Source of the DNA: Pseudoduganella aquatica
GTDB taxonomy: Bacteria > Pseudomonadota > Gammaproteobacteria > Burkholderiales > Burkholderiaceae_D
Direction of reading: 5' to 3'
Length of the DNA: 64,000 nucleotides
Assembly: GCF_009857595.1 (NCBI RefSeq)
Contig: NZ_WWCU01000004.1
Span: 1-64,000 of the forward strand
Below the pieces are notes generated by a model that saw nothing but the letters and a program-made list of their open reading frames with translations, was not told the origin of the DNA and did no database searches. This document shows positions 33,756 through 42,587 of this stretch, one piece after another. The position numbers and the translations under genes were made by a program. Positions within the stretch are counted from its first letter, which is position 1. Each line of letters begins with the position of its first letter.

Positions 33756-36581
33756 ATGAATTTGAAGAAGACCCCGATTGCAGCTTCGGTTTCCATAGCG
33801 TTGCTGGGCCTGGCCATGCCGGTCCATGCGCAGACGCAGGCGCCCGCTGCGGCCGTACAGTCGGTCGAAGTAACCGGCATACGCGCTTCGCTGGAAAAGT
33901 CGATCAACGTCAAGAAGAACGCGGACAGCAATATTGAAGTGGTGACGGCCGAGGACATCGGCAAAATGCCGGACAAGAATATCGCGGACTCGCTGTCCCG
34001 CCTGGCCGGGGTCAACATCACCTACAACTCGGCACTGGCCTTCGACGAAGCGGAACGCATCGCCATTCGCGGCACGCCGCCGTTCCTGAACCTGACCACG
34101 CTGAACGGCCACTCCCTCAGCTCCGGCGACTGGTACATCGGCGACCAGAACACCAACACGCGCGGCATCAGCTTCGGCATGCTGCCTTCGCAGCTGATCG
34201 GCCAGGCCATCGTCTACAAGAACGGCCGCGCAGACATCGTTGAAGGCGGCATCGCCGGCAACGTGGACATCATCACGCGCCGTCCGCTGGACCAGAAGAA
34301 GCGACTGGTGGGCGAAGTGTCGCTCGGCATGGCCCATTCCACGCTGGCCGGCACCACCGACCCCCAGCTGAGCGGCCTGCTGAACTGGAAGAACGAAGCC
34401 GGCACCATGGGCGTGCTGGTACAGGCCTTCAAGGAAGAGCGTCATCTGCGCCGCGACGGCCAGGAAAACTTCGGCCAGGGCCAATACCTGAGCACCCAGG
34501 CTGCGGCCGATCCGACCAAGGGCGGCGACGCGGCGCTGAAAGGCAAGCGCCTGCCCAACCAGCTGAACTCCGCCTTCTTTGAAGGCGTGCGCGAGCGGCA
34601 GGGCGGCTATGTGGGCCTGCAGTTCAAGCCGAACAGCGCGCTGGACGTGAACCTGAACGTGTTCAAGTCCTCGCTGTCCGCGGACAACTACAACACCTCG
34701 GCCTTCGCCGAACTGGCCACCATCGTCAACAACGGCGGCTTGATCAAGGACTACACCATCGTCGGCGACGTCATTACCGCCGCGACCATCCTGCCCAACC
34801 CGGCCCGCAAGGACGGCAACACGCTGCAGTTCGCGCACCAGGCGCGCACCGGCGCCAAGTCCACCGCCGGCTATTACGATATCGACGTGAAGTGGAAGCC
34901 GACCAGCACGCTGACCGTGAGCGGCAAGGCCGGCTCCACCAAGGGCACCGGCGAAACCGCAGGCCAGCCCGGCGCGCTGTACGAAATCTTCGACAAGGGC
35001 GTGACCTACAAGCTCAATGACGACGGCCGCGCGCCGGCCGACTGGGCGGTGACCGGCACCGACTTGTCCAATATGAAGAACTACCGCCTGCTGCCCAACG
35101 TGGGCGCGGCCATCTACACGGTGGACAAGGAAGACTACGGCCACCTGGACGCCGCGCTGCGCCTGGACACGGGCGTGCTGACCACGGCCAAATTCGGCCT
35201 GCGCGGCAGCTCGCACATCAACGACAAGGTCAGCGTCTCCGGCCTGTACAACAAGCCCGGCGTGGGCAACGGCGGCGCGTCGCAAGCCAATATGGACGCC
35301 AACTATCCATACGCCACCTGGGCTCTGCCGACGCAGACCTTCCCCGGCGACTACGCCAGTGAACTGAGCGGCAACTTCCCGCGCAACCTGCCGCGCTACG
35401 ACACGCAGACGCTGATCGACTGGGGCAATGCCAACCTCAATTACGATCCGGTGCTGAACAAGAACTGGGGTTCCAGCGCCACCATCAAGGAAGGCAACCG
35501 CGCCGCTTACGCGATGCAGGAATTCGAGATGGGCAGCGTCAGCGGCAACGCGGGCCTGCGCTGGGTGCGCACCGAGGTCAAGTCCGACTTCTACCGCTCG
35601 CTGAACAACAACGCCCAAGCCTGTCCAGCGCTGTCCACTGCCTGCACGCCGGGCACGGGCACGCTGGTGTCGGCAGGCGCCATCACCTCGTCGCGCCTGA
35701 CCGGCTACCTGCCCGGCACGGTGGAGAACACCTACACCAACCTGCTGCCCAGCCTGAACCTGCGCTGGGACGTGGCGCACAACCTGATCGGCCGCTTCTC
35801 GGCGTCGCGCACGCTGGGCCGTCCGAACTTCAGCCAGCTAGCCGGTTCGCTGTCCGGCGTGAACGACACCACGCTGACCGCGTCGGCGGGCAATCCTTAC
35901 CTGAAGCCGATCACGTCCAACAACGTGGACGCTTCGCTGGGCTGGTACTACGCGCCGCGCGCCTATGTAGCGGGCAGCATCTTCACGCAGCACATCCACG
36001 ACTACGTGAAGCCGGGCACCTCCATCCAGCGCCTGTTCGATATCACCAAGTTCGCCAACACCAAGGACGCGGCGACCTCGTATTCGGACTACACGGTGTC
36101 CTCCTTCAGCGGCAAGAAGGCCAAGCTGAACGGCGTCGAGCTGTCGGCGGAACATCCCATCGGCGCCGGCTTCGGCTTGCTGGGCAACGTCACCTACGTG
36201 AGCAGCAAGGATGAAGCGGGCATCCCGCTGGTGTACACCTCGAAGTACACCTACAACCTGCGCGCCATCTACGAGGACAACAAGTTCAGCGCCAGCCTGG
36301 CGTGGAACTACCGCACCAGGTACTCGATCGGCTTCTCAGGCAACGGCGTGGACACCGTCAACCCGACCACGCTGGTGCGCACCGGCGCCAATTACGCCGC
36401 CGCGCAAGGCTCGCTGTCCGCATCGGTCAGCTACAAGCTGAACGACACGCTGTCGCTCACGCTGGACGGCAGCAACCTGCTCAATCCGGTGCGCCGCTAC
36501 TACGCCATCACCGAGGAGATGCCGCTGGGCTTCTATGCCAACGGCCGCCAGTTCTACCTCAGCCTGAAGGCGCGCTACTAA
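33756..36581 (+). CDS. TonB-dependent receptor (carbohydrate type)
   Basis: A 941-residue outer-membrane receptor. Signal peptide (ends AMPVHAQ), then the plug: VEVTGIRASLEKSINVKKNA, VVTAEDIGKMPDKNIADSLS, LAGVNITYNSALAFDEAERI, AIRGTPPFLNL and YKNGRADIVEGGIAGNVDII. This ASLEKSINVKKNA/GKMPDKNIADSL plug is typical of the Caulobacter-type receptors that import oligosaccharides. The barrel ends FYLSLKARY with a C-terminal Tyr. GGGAG lies 8 bases before ATG. With the double operator upstream, it is the probable outer-membrane entry for the island's glycan. Confidence 0.92.
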   Translation: MNLKKTPIAASVSIALLGLAMPVHAQTQAPAAAVQSVEVTGIRASLEKSINVKKNADSNIEVVTAEDIGKMPDKNIADSLSRLAGVNITYNSALAFDEAERIAIRGTPPFLNLTTLNGHSLSSGDWYIGDQNTNTRGISFGMLPSQLIGQAIVYKNGRADIVEGGIAGNVDIITRRPLDQKKRLVGEVSLGMAHSTLAGTTDPQLSGLLNWKNEAGTMGVLVQAFKEERHLRRDGQENFGQGQYLSTQAAADPTKGGDAALKGKRLPNQLNSAFFEGVRERQGGYVGLQFKPNSALDVNLNVFKSSLSADNYNTSAFAELATIVNNGGLIKDYTIVGDVITAATILPNPARKDGNTLQFAHQARTGAKSTAGYYDIDVKWKPTSTLTVSGKAGSTKGTGETAGQPGALYEIFDKGVTYKLNDDGRAPADWAVTGTDLSNMKNYRLLPNVGAAIYTVDKEDYGHLDAALRLDTGVLTTAKFGLRGSSHINDKVSVSGLYNKPGVGNGGASQANMDANYPYATWALPTQTFPGDYASELSGNFPRNLPRYDTQTLIDWGNANLNYDPVLNKNWGSSATIKEGNRAAYAMQEFEMGSVSGNAGLRWVRTEVKSDFYRSLNNNAQACPALSTACTPGTGTLVSAGAITSSRLTGYLPGTVENTYTNLLPSLNLRWDVAHNLIGRFSASRTLGRPNFSQLAGSLSGVNDTTLTASAGNPYLKPITSNNVDASLGWYYAPRAYVAGSIFTQHIHDYVKPGTSIQRLFDITKFANTKDAATSYSDYTVSSFSGKKAKLNGVELSAEHPIGAGFGLLGNVTYVSSKDEAGIPLVYTSKYTYNLRAIYEDNKFSASLAWNYRTRYSIGFSGNGVDTVNPTTLVRTGANYAAAQGSLSASVSYKLNDTLSLTLDGSNLLNPVRRYYAITEEMPLGFYANGRQFYLSLKARY

Positions 36582-36595
36582 GGCGGGGCAAGGGG

Positions 36596-37807
36596 ATGGC
36601 TGCCGACCGCAACCCTGCCCTCGATGCGCTGCGCGGCCTGGCGATGGCGGGCATGGTGCTTTCCGGCCTGCTGCCGTCCGGGGTTCTGCCGTGGTGGATG
36701 TACCATGCGCAGAACCCGCCGCCCAGCCATGTTTTTGCGCCCACGGTATTGGGGATCACCTGGGTCGACCTGATCTTTCCCCTGTTCCTGTTTGCCATGG
36801 GCGTGGCGTTGCCGCTCGCGCTGGACGCGCAGGCCCGCAAAGGCCTGTCGTGCCGCCAACTGGCGGCGGGCGTGGTGCAGCGTGCCGCGATGATGGCGGC
36901 CTTCGCCATCTACGTGCGCCATATCGCCCCTCATATCGTTCATTTCCCCGAGCCGTGGCAGGGCGCGCTGTTCGCGCTGGCCGGCTTTTCCTTGCTGTTC
37001 CCGCTGCTGGCCCGCCTGCCGCGCCACTGGAGCCGTGCCGCACAGCTGGGCGTGCGCGCCGCCGGCCTTGCAGGCGCCGCCGTGCTTATGGCGCTGTTCC
37101 GCGACGCGCACGGCGCTCCGTTCTCCATCGCCCGCAGCGACATCATCATGCTGGTGCTGGCCAATGCCGCGCTGGCCGCAGGCTTGCTGTGGCTGGCCAC
37201 GCGCACGCGGCCCGAGCTGCGGCTGCTGTTCCTGGCCCTGCTGCTGGCGCTGCGCCTGGGGCACGGTGAGCCGGGCTGGGCGCACTGGCTCTGGCAGGCG
37301 TCGCCCTGGCCTGAGCTGATGCAGACGGCCTTCCTGCAGTATCTGTTCATCGTTATCCCCGGCACCCTGGCGGGCGACATGCTGCTCAAGCTGCGGCAGG
37401 ACGAGGCGCCGTGGCGCATGCTGGCGCAATGGGGCTGCTGGGCGCTGCTGCTGGCCTTTGCGCTCAACCCGTACGAAGGCGGCATCCAGAAGGGCAGGGC
37501 CACGCTGAGCTATTACGCGGGCGGCGTTGCGGCCGGGGCGCTGCTGCTGGCCGCCTTGTCGCTGCTGGTGGAGCGGCTGGACTGGAAGGCGCGGATCGCC
37601 GCCGGCGCAGGCCGCAATCCGCTGCTGGTGTATGCCGGCGTGCAGGCGCTGCTCAAGCCCTTGCTGCTGCTCACCGGCCTGGGCGCCTTGATACAGGAGT
37701 GGACCATGGCGCCATGGGTGGGGGTGGGCAGGGCGCTGGTCTACACGCTGGCCTTGTGCTGGTTTGCCGCCTGGTGCGCGCGTCGCGGCCTCGAACTGAA
37801 ACTGTAA
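36596..37807 (+). CDS. DUF5009 / HGSNAT-like membrane acyltransferase
   Basis: A 403-residue integral membrane protein with about ten hydrophobic segments. It begins NPALDALRGLAMAGMVLSGL, the signature opening of the heparan-alpha-glucosaminide N-acetyltransferase-like (DUF5009/YeiB) group, with WVDLIFPLFLFAMGVALPLA in the second segment and GRNPLLVYAGVQALLKPLLL near the end. Human HGSNAT passes an acetyl group across the membrane to glucosamine; here transfer of an acyl group to a periplasmic amino sugar is an inference. It starts 15 bases after the TonB receptor stop with AAGGGG as binding site, so it is in that operon. Confidence 0.8.
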   Translation: MAADRNPALDALRGLAMAGMVLSGLLPSGVLPWWMYHAQNPPPSHVFAPTVLGITWVDLIFPLFLFAMGVALPLALDAQARKGLSCRQLAAGVVQRAAMMAAFAIYVRHIAPHIVHFPEPWQGALFALAGFSLLFPLLARLPRHWSRAAQLGVRAAGLAGAAVLMALFRDAHGAPFSIARSDIIMLVLANAALAAGLLWLATRTRPELRLLFLALLLALRLGHGEPGWAHWLWQASPWPELMQTAFLQYLFIVIPGTLAGDMLLKLRQDEAPWRMLAQWGCWALLLAFALNPYEGGIQKGRATLSYYAGGVAAGALLLAALSLLVERLDWKARIAAGAGRNPLLVYAGVQALLKPLLLLTGLGALIQEWTMAPWVGVGRALVYTLALCWFAAWCARRGLELKL

Positions 37808-37824
37808 TTTCAACGGAGAAGAGC

Positions 37825-38742
37825 ATGCGCAAGGAGATGCGCCGCCGGGTGGCGGCATGGGCGTTGCTGTCTGCGTTGGTTCCCGGCCAGGGCACCGCGC
37901 AGGAAAGCGCGGGTTTTGCCGAATACGCCGGCTATGCCTACGGCGTCAAGCCGGACCTGGTCTACCGGGTGGCGTCCGGCACGGAGCTGAAGCTGGACCT
38001 GTATCTGCCCCGCGCCCCAGCGGTGAAGCCCGGCCTGGTGGTCTACTTCCACGGCGGCGGATGGGTATCGGGCCGCAAGGAGCAGGCCGCGCTGCTGCTG
38101 CTTCCCTGGCTCGCGCGCGGCTACGCGGTGGCCAATGTCGATTACCGCACGGCCGCCGTTGCGCCGGCGCCCGCTGCCGTGGAGGATGCGCGCTGCGCCG
38201 TGAAGTGGCTGGCGCGCCAGGGTGGCGGCTATGGCATAGACACATCATCCATCGTGTTGTCGGGCGATTCCGCCGGCGGGCATCTGGCGCTGATCGCCGC
38301 CATGCTGCCTGCCGAGTCGCCCCTGGACCGCGCCTGCGCCGGGGGAGATTCGGTGCGCTGGAACGGCGGCGCCGAGGCAGCTCCACGGATAGCGGCGGTG
38401 GTGAACTGGTTTGGCGTCAGCGACGTGGCGGCGCTGTTGAGTGGCGAAGGGAAGCGCAATTTCGCAGTCGAGTGGCTGGGCGGCGCGGCGGACCGTGAAG
38501 GGCTCGCCGCCAGCGTATCGCCACTGCGCCATGTTCGGCCAGGCCTGCCGCCGGTGTTCACGATACACGGCACGGCGGACCCGGTTGTGCCGTTTGCGCA
38601 ATCGGCGGCGCTGCATGAAGCGCTGTCGCGCGCCGGCGTGCGCAATGTGCTCTTGCCGCTGCCCGGCGCCAATCACGGCCAGTTCACCGCGCGGGACGTG
38701 GGGCGCGCCTGGGATGGCATGTGGCGCTTTCTTGAACGGTAA
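37825..38742 (+). CDS. Secreted alpha/beta-hydrolase (esterase)
   Basis: A 305-residue exported hydrolase (signal peptide ends GQGTAQ) of the carbohydrate-esterase/lipase-like alpha/beta fold. The oxyanion motif is YFHGGGWVSG, the nucleophile elbow GDSAGGHLAL, the acid in GTADPVVPF and the His in GANHGQF, so the triad is complete. Similar enzymes remove acetyl or feruloyl groups from polysaccharides. CGGAGAA is 9 bases before ATG 37825. It closes the operon with the TonB receptor and DUF5009 gene, where de-acylation of the glycan would fit. Confidence 0.88.
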   Translation: MRKEMRRRVAAWALLSALVPGQGTAQESAGFAEYAGYAYGVKPDLVYRVASGTELKLDLYLPRAPAVKPGLVVYFHGGGWVSGRKEQAALLLLPWLARGYAVANVDYRTAAVAPAPAAVEDARCAVKWLARQGGGYGIDTSSIVLSGDSAGGHLALIAAMLPAESPLDRACAGGDSVRWNGGAEAAPRIAAVVNWFGVSDVAALLSGEGKRNFAVEWLGGAADREGLAASVSPLRHVRPGLPPVFTIHGTADPVVPFAQSAALHEALSRAGVRNVLLPLPGANHGQFTARDVGRAWDGMWRFLER

Positions 38743-38801
38743 AAAAAACGCCAGGCTGTGCCTGGCGCGGAACACGCCTGAGTTAGAGGTTACTCAGGCG
38801 T
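38741..38801 (-). terminator. Tandem hairpins; intrinsic terminator for minus strand
   Basis: The first hairpin is CGCCAGG / CCTGGCG (38749-38767), with A8 before it on the plus strand, so eight T follow it on the minus strand. The second, ACGCCTGAGT / ACTCAGGCGT (38774-38801), has no T tract. They lie between the esterase and the permease gene at 38909-40294, so the first can end the minus-strand transcript, and both could protect plus-strand 3' ends. Confidence 0.75.
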
Positions 38802-38908
38802 CAGAGAAGATACGAACGGATTGAAGTATGCCTGCCGCGCGGGGTGCGCGTTGTTGCGATTTTTTGCAAAGGCGCTTATGAAAAAGCCATGCGCAGGCAG
38901 ACACCGCC

Positions 38909-40294
38909 TCAGCTCCAGGACGATAGGCTCGGTGGAATCAGCAGCAGCAAGGCCATGGCCACGTAGGCCAGCTGCAGCGGCAGCAGCCACCTGGCCCAGG
39001 TAATCCAGGGCACGCGCGCCAGCGCAAGCACGCCGACGGTGATGCCGGACGTGGGGATGATGGCGGTGGTCAGCTCGCCGAACTGGAAGGCCAGGACGGC
39101 GGTCTGTCGCGTGATGCCCACCAGGTCCGCCAGCGGCGCCATGATGGGCATGGTCAGCGAGGCCTGGCCGGTGCCGGAGTGGATGAAGAAGTTGATCACG
39201 GTCTGGATGCCGAACATTTTCTGCGCGGCGAACACGGGGCTGGAGGACTGCACCAGCGGCATCAGGCCGTGCAGCATGGTGTCGATAATATTGGCGTCGC
39301 GTGCCAGTATCATGGTGCCGCGAGCCAGCGCGATGATCAGCGCAGTGCCCACCAGGTCGCGCGCGCCGTGCACGAAGGCCGCCACCAGCCCGTCCGAATC
39401 CAGGCCGCCGATTACGCCGATGACAATGCCCATCACCAGGAACAGCGCGGCGATCTGTTCTATATACCAGCCGAACTGCACCACTCCCAGCACCATGCCC
39501 GCGAGCGATGCGGCAAATACCCACAGTACCAGCTTGTGTTTGGCCGTCATTCCTTCCAGGCTGGCCAGGCCGCCCTGGTTTTCGGCGCGTTTTTCCAGGT
39601 CGAGCAGGTAGGTGGGGCTGAGTTGCGGGTGGCGCTTGATGCGGGCCGCGTACCACATAAGGAAGAGCGCGGTGATGGCCGTCGCCGCCAGCCAGCAGAT
39701 CAGCCGGTAGTGCAGGCCGGAGAACACCGGCACGCCGGCGATACCTTGTGCGATGCCGACGTTGAACGGGTTAAGGAAGGCGGCCCCGAAGCCAACCTGC
39801 GAACCGAGGAAGGGAATCGATACGCCGGTGATGGTGTCGTAGCCCAGCGCGAGCGCCAGCGGAACGAAGATGAGGATGAAGGGAATCGCTTCCTCGTTCA
39901 TGCCGAATGTCGCCCCGCCCAGCGAGAACAGGGTGATGAAGACCGGGATCAGCGCTGCGCGCACAAAGCGCGAGTGCTCGTGCGCGCGGGCGATGGATTT
40001 GATCAGCGCGTCGATGGCTTCGGTCTTTTGCAGAACGGCGAAGGCGCCGCCGACGATGAGGATGAAGCCGATGATCAGGCCCGCTTCGGCAAAGCCCCTG
40101 ATGGGCGCCATCAGCAGCGCGGGCAGGCCTTGAGGGTTGCTGTCAATGTAGTGGAAGGTGGCCGGGTTGATCAGCTGCTTGCCGTTGACCAGGTGGGTGT
40201 CGTATTTGCCGCCCGGGATAATCCAGGTGGACAGGGCGATCAGCGCCAGGATGGCGAAGACCAGTACGTAGGTGTTGGGGAGGCGCAGTTTCAT
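38909..40294 (-). CDS. YfcC family permease
   Basis: A 461-residue inner-membrane transporter with about 12 hydrophobic segments, of the YfcC/C4-dicarboxylate-like family (ion transporter superfamily). Blocks: STWIIPGGKYD, FILIVGGAFAVLQKTEAIDA, LFSLGGATFGMNEEAIPFIL, GSQVGFGAAFLNPFNVGIAQ, INFFIHSGTGQASLTMPIMA and TTAIIPTSGITVGVLALARV. Family members are linked to arginine, ornithine or dipeptide uptake. ATG 40294 has AGGAA upstream and lies 7 bases after the M14 hydrolase gene. In this setting import of beta-Asp-Arg dipeptide is a reasonable inference. Confidence 0.85.
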   Translation of the reverse strand: MKLRLPNTYVLVFAILALIALSTWIIPGGKYDTHLVNGKQLINPATFHYIDSNPQGLPALLMAPIRGFAEAGLIIGFILIVGGAFAVLQKTEAIDALIKSIARAHEHSRFVRAALIPVFITLFSLGGATFGMNEEAIPFILIFVPLALALGYDTITGVSIPFLGSQVGFGAAFLNPFNVGIAQGIAGVPVFSGLHYRLICWLAATAITALFLMWYAARIKRHPQLSPTYLLDLEKRAENQGGLASLEGMTAKHKLVLWVFAASLAGMVLGVVQFGWYIEQIAALFLVMGIVIGVIGGLDSDGLVAAFVHGARDLVGTALIIALARGTMILARDANIIDTMLHGLMPLVQSSSPVFAAQKMFGIQTVINFFIHSGTGQASLTMPIMAPLADLVGITRQTAVLAFQFGELTTAIIPTSGITVGVLALARVPWITWARWLLPLQLAYVAMALLLLIPPSLSSWS

Positions 40295-40301
40295 GGCATT
40301 C

Positions 40302-41432
40302 CTATTGGCTGAGCAGGTCGCCGGAGCGGAAGGCCTGTGCGCCCGCCACCTTGCCGATGTTCCAGCCGCGCAGCACATGGCGGTGCGCGCTGCGGGCGAA
40401 GAACACGCCGTCCACGGTGCAGCGCACGGTAGTGGCGGCGCCGCTGGCGGGGTCGATGATGTCCGCCAGCGCGTCCCCTGCGCGCACCCGTTCCCCCAGG
40501 GCGCGCGTGTACACAAGCACGCCCGCGTGCGGCGCCAGCAGGGGCTCAACGCCTTCCAGCGGCGTGGCGGCGCACAATGCCAAAGGCAGCGGCAGGGGCA
40601 GGGCGTCCGGTTCGCCGGCCAGCACGTCCGCGCCCGCGAGGAAGCGCAGAAGCGCGTTTGCGTCCTGTTGCGCCAGTTCGTAGCCCACGTCCATCTCTCC
40701 GCGCAGTTCCACCGTGGCGGCCATGCAGGCCGGCGGAATGGGGGTGGCGTCGCCGAAGTGGGCCTGCAAGTCCCACCACAGGCGGCTGCATGCTTCATCG
40801 AACGGGTCGCCTCCGGCGGCGGTGGACAGCAGCACGGCGTGCGCGCCCATCAGGCGCGCTAGCGGCGCCACCGGGTCCGCCAGCGGCGTGCCGGCGTAGA
40901 TATGGAGCACGGCCTCGTTGTCGCAATGCAGGTCCAGCACAATGTCCGCGTCGATGGCCATTTCCAGCAGCAGCTTCTTGTGCGCCTCGCCGTCCGAGCG
41001 CGGCTGCCATGCCGCCACCGACTCCAGCGCGGCCCGGCGTATTGCGCGCACATTGTCTTCTGCGTCCGCGCCGAGCCGGCCATGCAGCGCGACTTTCAGC
41101 TCCTCCGCCACATGCTTGTAGGCCCGGTTGAAGTTGACGCCCGTGCCCAGGTCGAAGCGGCCGAACGGCGCGCCGTGGATAGCTTGCGACAGGCCGATGG
41201 GATTGGCCGCCGGCACCAGGATGATTTCGCCGCGCACCTTGCCCTCCGCCTCCAGCGCCTCCAGCTGCTTGCGCAGGAACTGCGCCACCAGCATGCCGGG
41301 CACTTCGTCCGCATGCAGCGCCGCCTGGATGTAGGCCTTCCTGCCGCTGCCCGGCGTGCCGAAGCGGTAAGCGGTGAGCTCGAACCGGGCGCTGCTCTGG
41401 GGCGCCGAAATAATGTGTTTTTCTGTTCGCAT
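40302..41432 (-). CDS. Succinylglutamate desuccinylase/aspartoacylase family hydrolase (CphZ-like candidate)
   Basis: A 376-residue zinc hydrolase of the M14-like succinylglutamate desuccinylase/aspartoacylase group. Zinc ligands are predicted as His40 and Glu43 (AALHADEVPG) and His169 (VLDLHCDNEA). Other blocks are VPAANPIGLSQ, GRFDLGTGVNFNRAYKH and VELRGEMDVGYELAQQDANA, and a C-terminal beta domain (HAGVLVYTRALGERVRAGDA). No signal peptide. Enzymes of this family cluster with cyanophycin genes, and one group (named CphZ in the literature as I recall it) hydrolyses beta-Asp-Arg. With cyanophycinase 4 kb away and the permease directly downstream, that activity is likely here but not proven. 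Confidence 0.8.
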   Translation of the reverse strand: MRTEKHIISAPQSSARFELTAYRFGTPGSGRKAYIQAALHADEVPGMLVAQFLRKQLEALEAEGKVRGEIILVPAANPIGLSQAIHGAPFGRFDLGTGVNFNRAYKHVAEELKVALHGRLGADAEDNVRAIRRAALESVAAWQPRSDGEAHKKLLLEMAIDADIVLDLHCDNEAVLHIYAGTPLADPVAPLARLMGAHAVLLSTAAGGDPFDEACSRLWWDLQAHFGDATPIPPACMAATVELRGEMDVGYELAQQDANALLRFLAGADVLAGEPDALPLPLPLALCAATPLEGVEPLLAPHAGVLVYTRALGERVRAGDALADIIDPASGAATTVRCTVDGVFFARSAHRHVLRGWNIGKVAGAQAFRSGDLLSQ

Positions 41433-41506
41433 GGTGTGCCTTTTTTGTGGACCTGAGTGTTGAAGTGCGGCCGATTATGTAGCAATTTTTTCACAAAGTA
41501 AATTCA

Positions 41507-41522
41507 TGTAAATAAATTTACA
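41507..41522. promoter_or_regulatory. RpiR-type operator palindrome
   Basis: TGTAAATAAATTTACA is a 16-base palindrome (7+2+7) in the region between the divergent M14 hydrolase gene and the RpiR regulator gene. A further GTAAATT (41498-41504) next to it gives an overlapping second arm. The form is close to known RpiR-family sites such as that of HexR (TGTAATTN3-like). It is the probable autoregulatory and pathway operator. Confidence 0.7.
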
Positions 41523-41593
41523 GAAAATGTTTGAGTTTTGTTTTTGTTATGCGTACAGTTGCGCTATCGATGATCGCAACAGGAATACGCCGT

Positions 41594-42532
41594 ATGAAAA
41601 AGTCCGCCCACGAATCGCAGTCGCCCGAAGTGGCCTTCGCCCATTCTGAGCTGGGCCAGGCGCTGATACGCGTGCTTGGCGAGGGGTCGTCCTCCTACCG
41701 GACCATTGCGGACTACCTGCTGCGCAACCAGGTGCGCGTGACGGCGCTGGGCATTGAAGAACTGGCCGAGAGCTGCCAGGTGTCCACCGCCACCATCAGC
41801 CGCTTTGCGCGCGACATCGGCTTCAAGAACTACGCGGCCATGCGCGGCGCGGTGGCCGAGGTTCTGCAGGGCGTGCTGCAGCCGGTGGAAAAGCTGCGCA
41901 ACAATATAGAGCGGCGCGAAGGCGCGGCGTCGCCCGCCACCGAGAGCCTGGAATTCGCCGCCGCCAATATCGGCGCCACCGGCAAGGGCCTGGCGCTGAG
42001 CGAAATGGACAAGGTGGTGCACAAGCTGACGCGCGCAGGCACGGTCTATGTGATGGGCTTCGGCCTGTCCACCCACCTGGCCGGCCTGCTGGCCATGCAT
42101 TTGCAGCCTTTCTGTCCGCACGTGGTGGAAGTGGCGGGGCATGGCGGCACCGAAGTGGCGGCCGGCCACCTGGCCACCATCACCGCCAAGGATGTGCTGA
42201 TCGTGATTTCTTTCCCGCGCTATGCGCTGGACGTGATAAGGCTGGCCAATTTCGCGCGCAGCCGCCAGGCCAGCATTGTTTCGCTGACGGACTCGCCGGC
42301 CTCGCCGCTGGCTGAGCTGGCGGACCACGTGCTGTACGCGCAGAGCAGCCATCCGGTGCTGCCCAGCAGCTCGACGGCGGCAGTGGCGCTGATCGAAGCG
42401 CTGGTGGTGTCGCTCATGGTTTCAAACAAGGACAATGTGGAGAAGGCCGCCCGCCTGACCGAAGCAATTTCGGCCTACCTCTACGGCGCCGACGCGGCCT
42501 TGCCCGCGCGGCCAAAAAAGAACGCCAGATAA
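41594..42532 (+). CDS. MurR/RpiR family transcriptional regulator
   Basis: A 312-residue regulator. N-terminal HTH_6 domain (residues about 12-90) with IADYLLRNQVRVTALGIEEL and SCQVSTATISRFARDIGFKN. C-terminal SIS effector domain (residues about 130-285) with GTVYVMGFGLSTHLAGLLAM, KDVLIVISFPRYALDVIRLA and SIVSLTDSPASPLAELADHV. SIS domains usually bind a phosphosugar, but some RpiR regulators control amino-acid or dipeptide uptake. It is divergent from the hydrolase-permease pair and precedes the TonB receptor-cyanophycinase genes, so it probably controls both arms. AGGAA lies 8 bases before ATG 41594; a longer in-frame start at 41531 would cover the operator. Confidence 0.92.
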   Translation: MKKSAHESQSPEVAFAHSELGQALIRVLGEGSSSYRTIADYLLRNQVRVTALGIEELAESCQVSTATISRFARDIGFKNYAAMRGAVAEVLQGVLQPVEKLRNNIERREGAASPATESLEFAAANIGATGKGLALSEMDKVVHKLTRAGTVYVMGFGLSTHLAGLLAMHLQPFCPHVVEVAGHGGTEVAAGHLATITAKDVLIVISFPRYALDVIRLANFARSRQASIVSLTDSPASPLAELADHVLYAQSSHPVLPSSSTAAVALIEALVVSLMVSNKDNVEKAARLTEAISAYLYGADAALPARPKKNAR

Positions 42533-42587
42533 GAGGCGCAAGCGGTTCCAACAGCGGTATCCACAACTAAAATCCAAGGGAGTTGCA

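Noticed and set aside
40295..40798. N-terminal extension of the YfcC permease
   Set aside because: It overlaps the M14-type hydrolase gene in another frame; ATG 40294 starts the first membrane segment and has a binding site.
41594..42532. RpiR gene as a MurR-type regulator of muramic acid use linked to the GHL10 enzyme
   Set aside because: Its operator and divergent genes point to the hydrolase-permease-cyanophycinase locus, and no murQ or murP gene is present.
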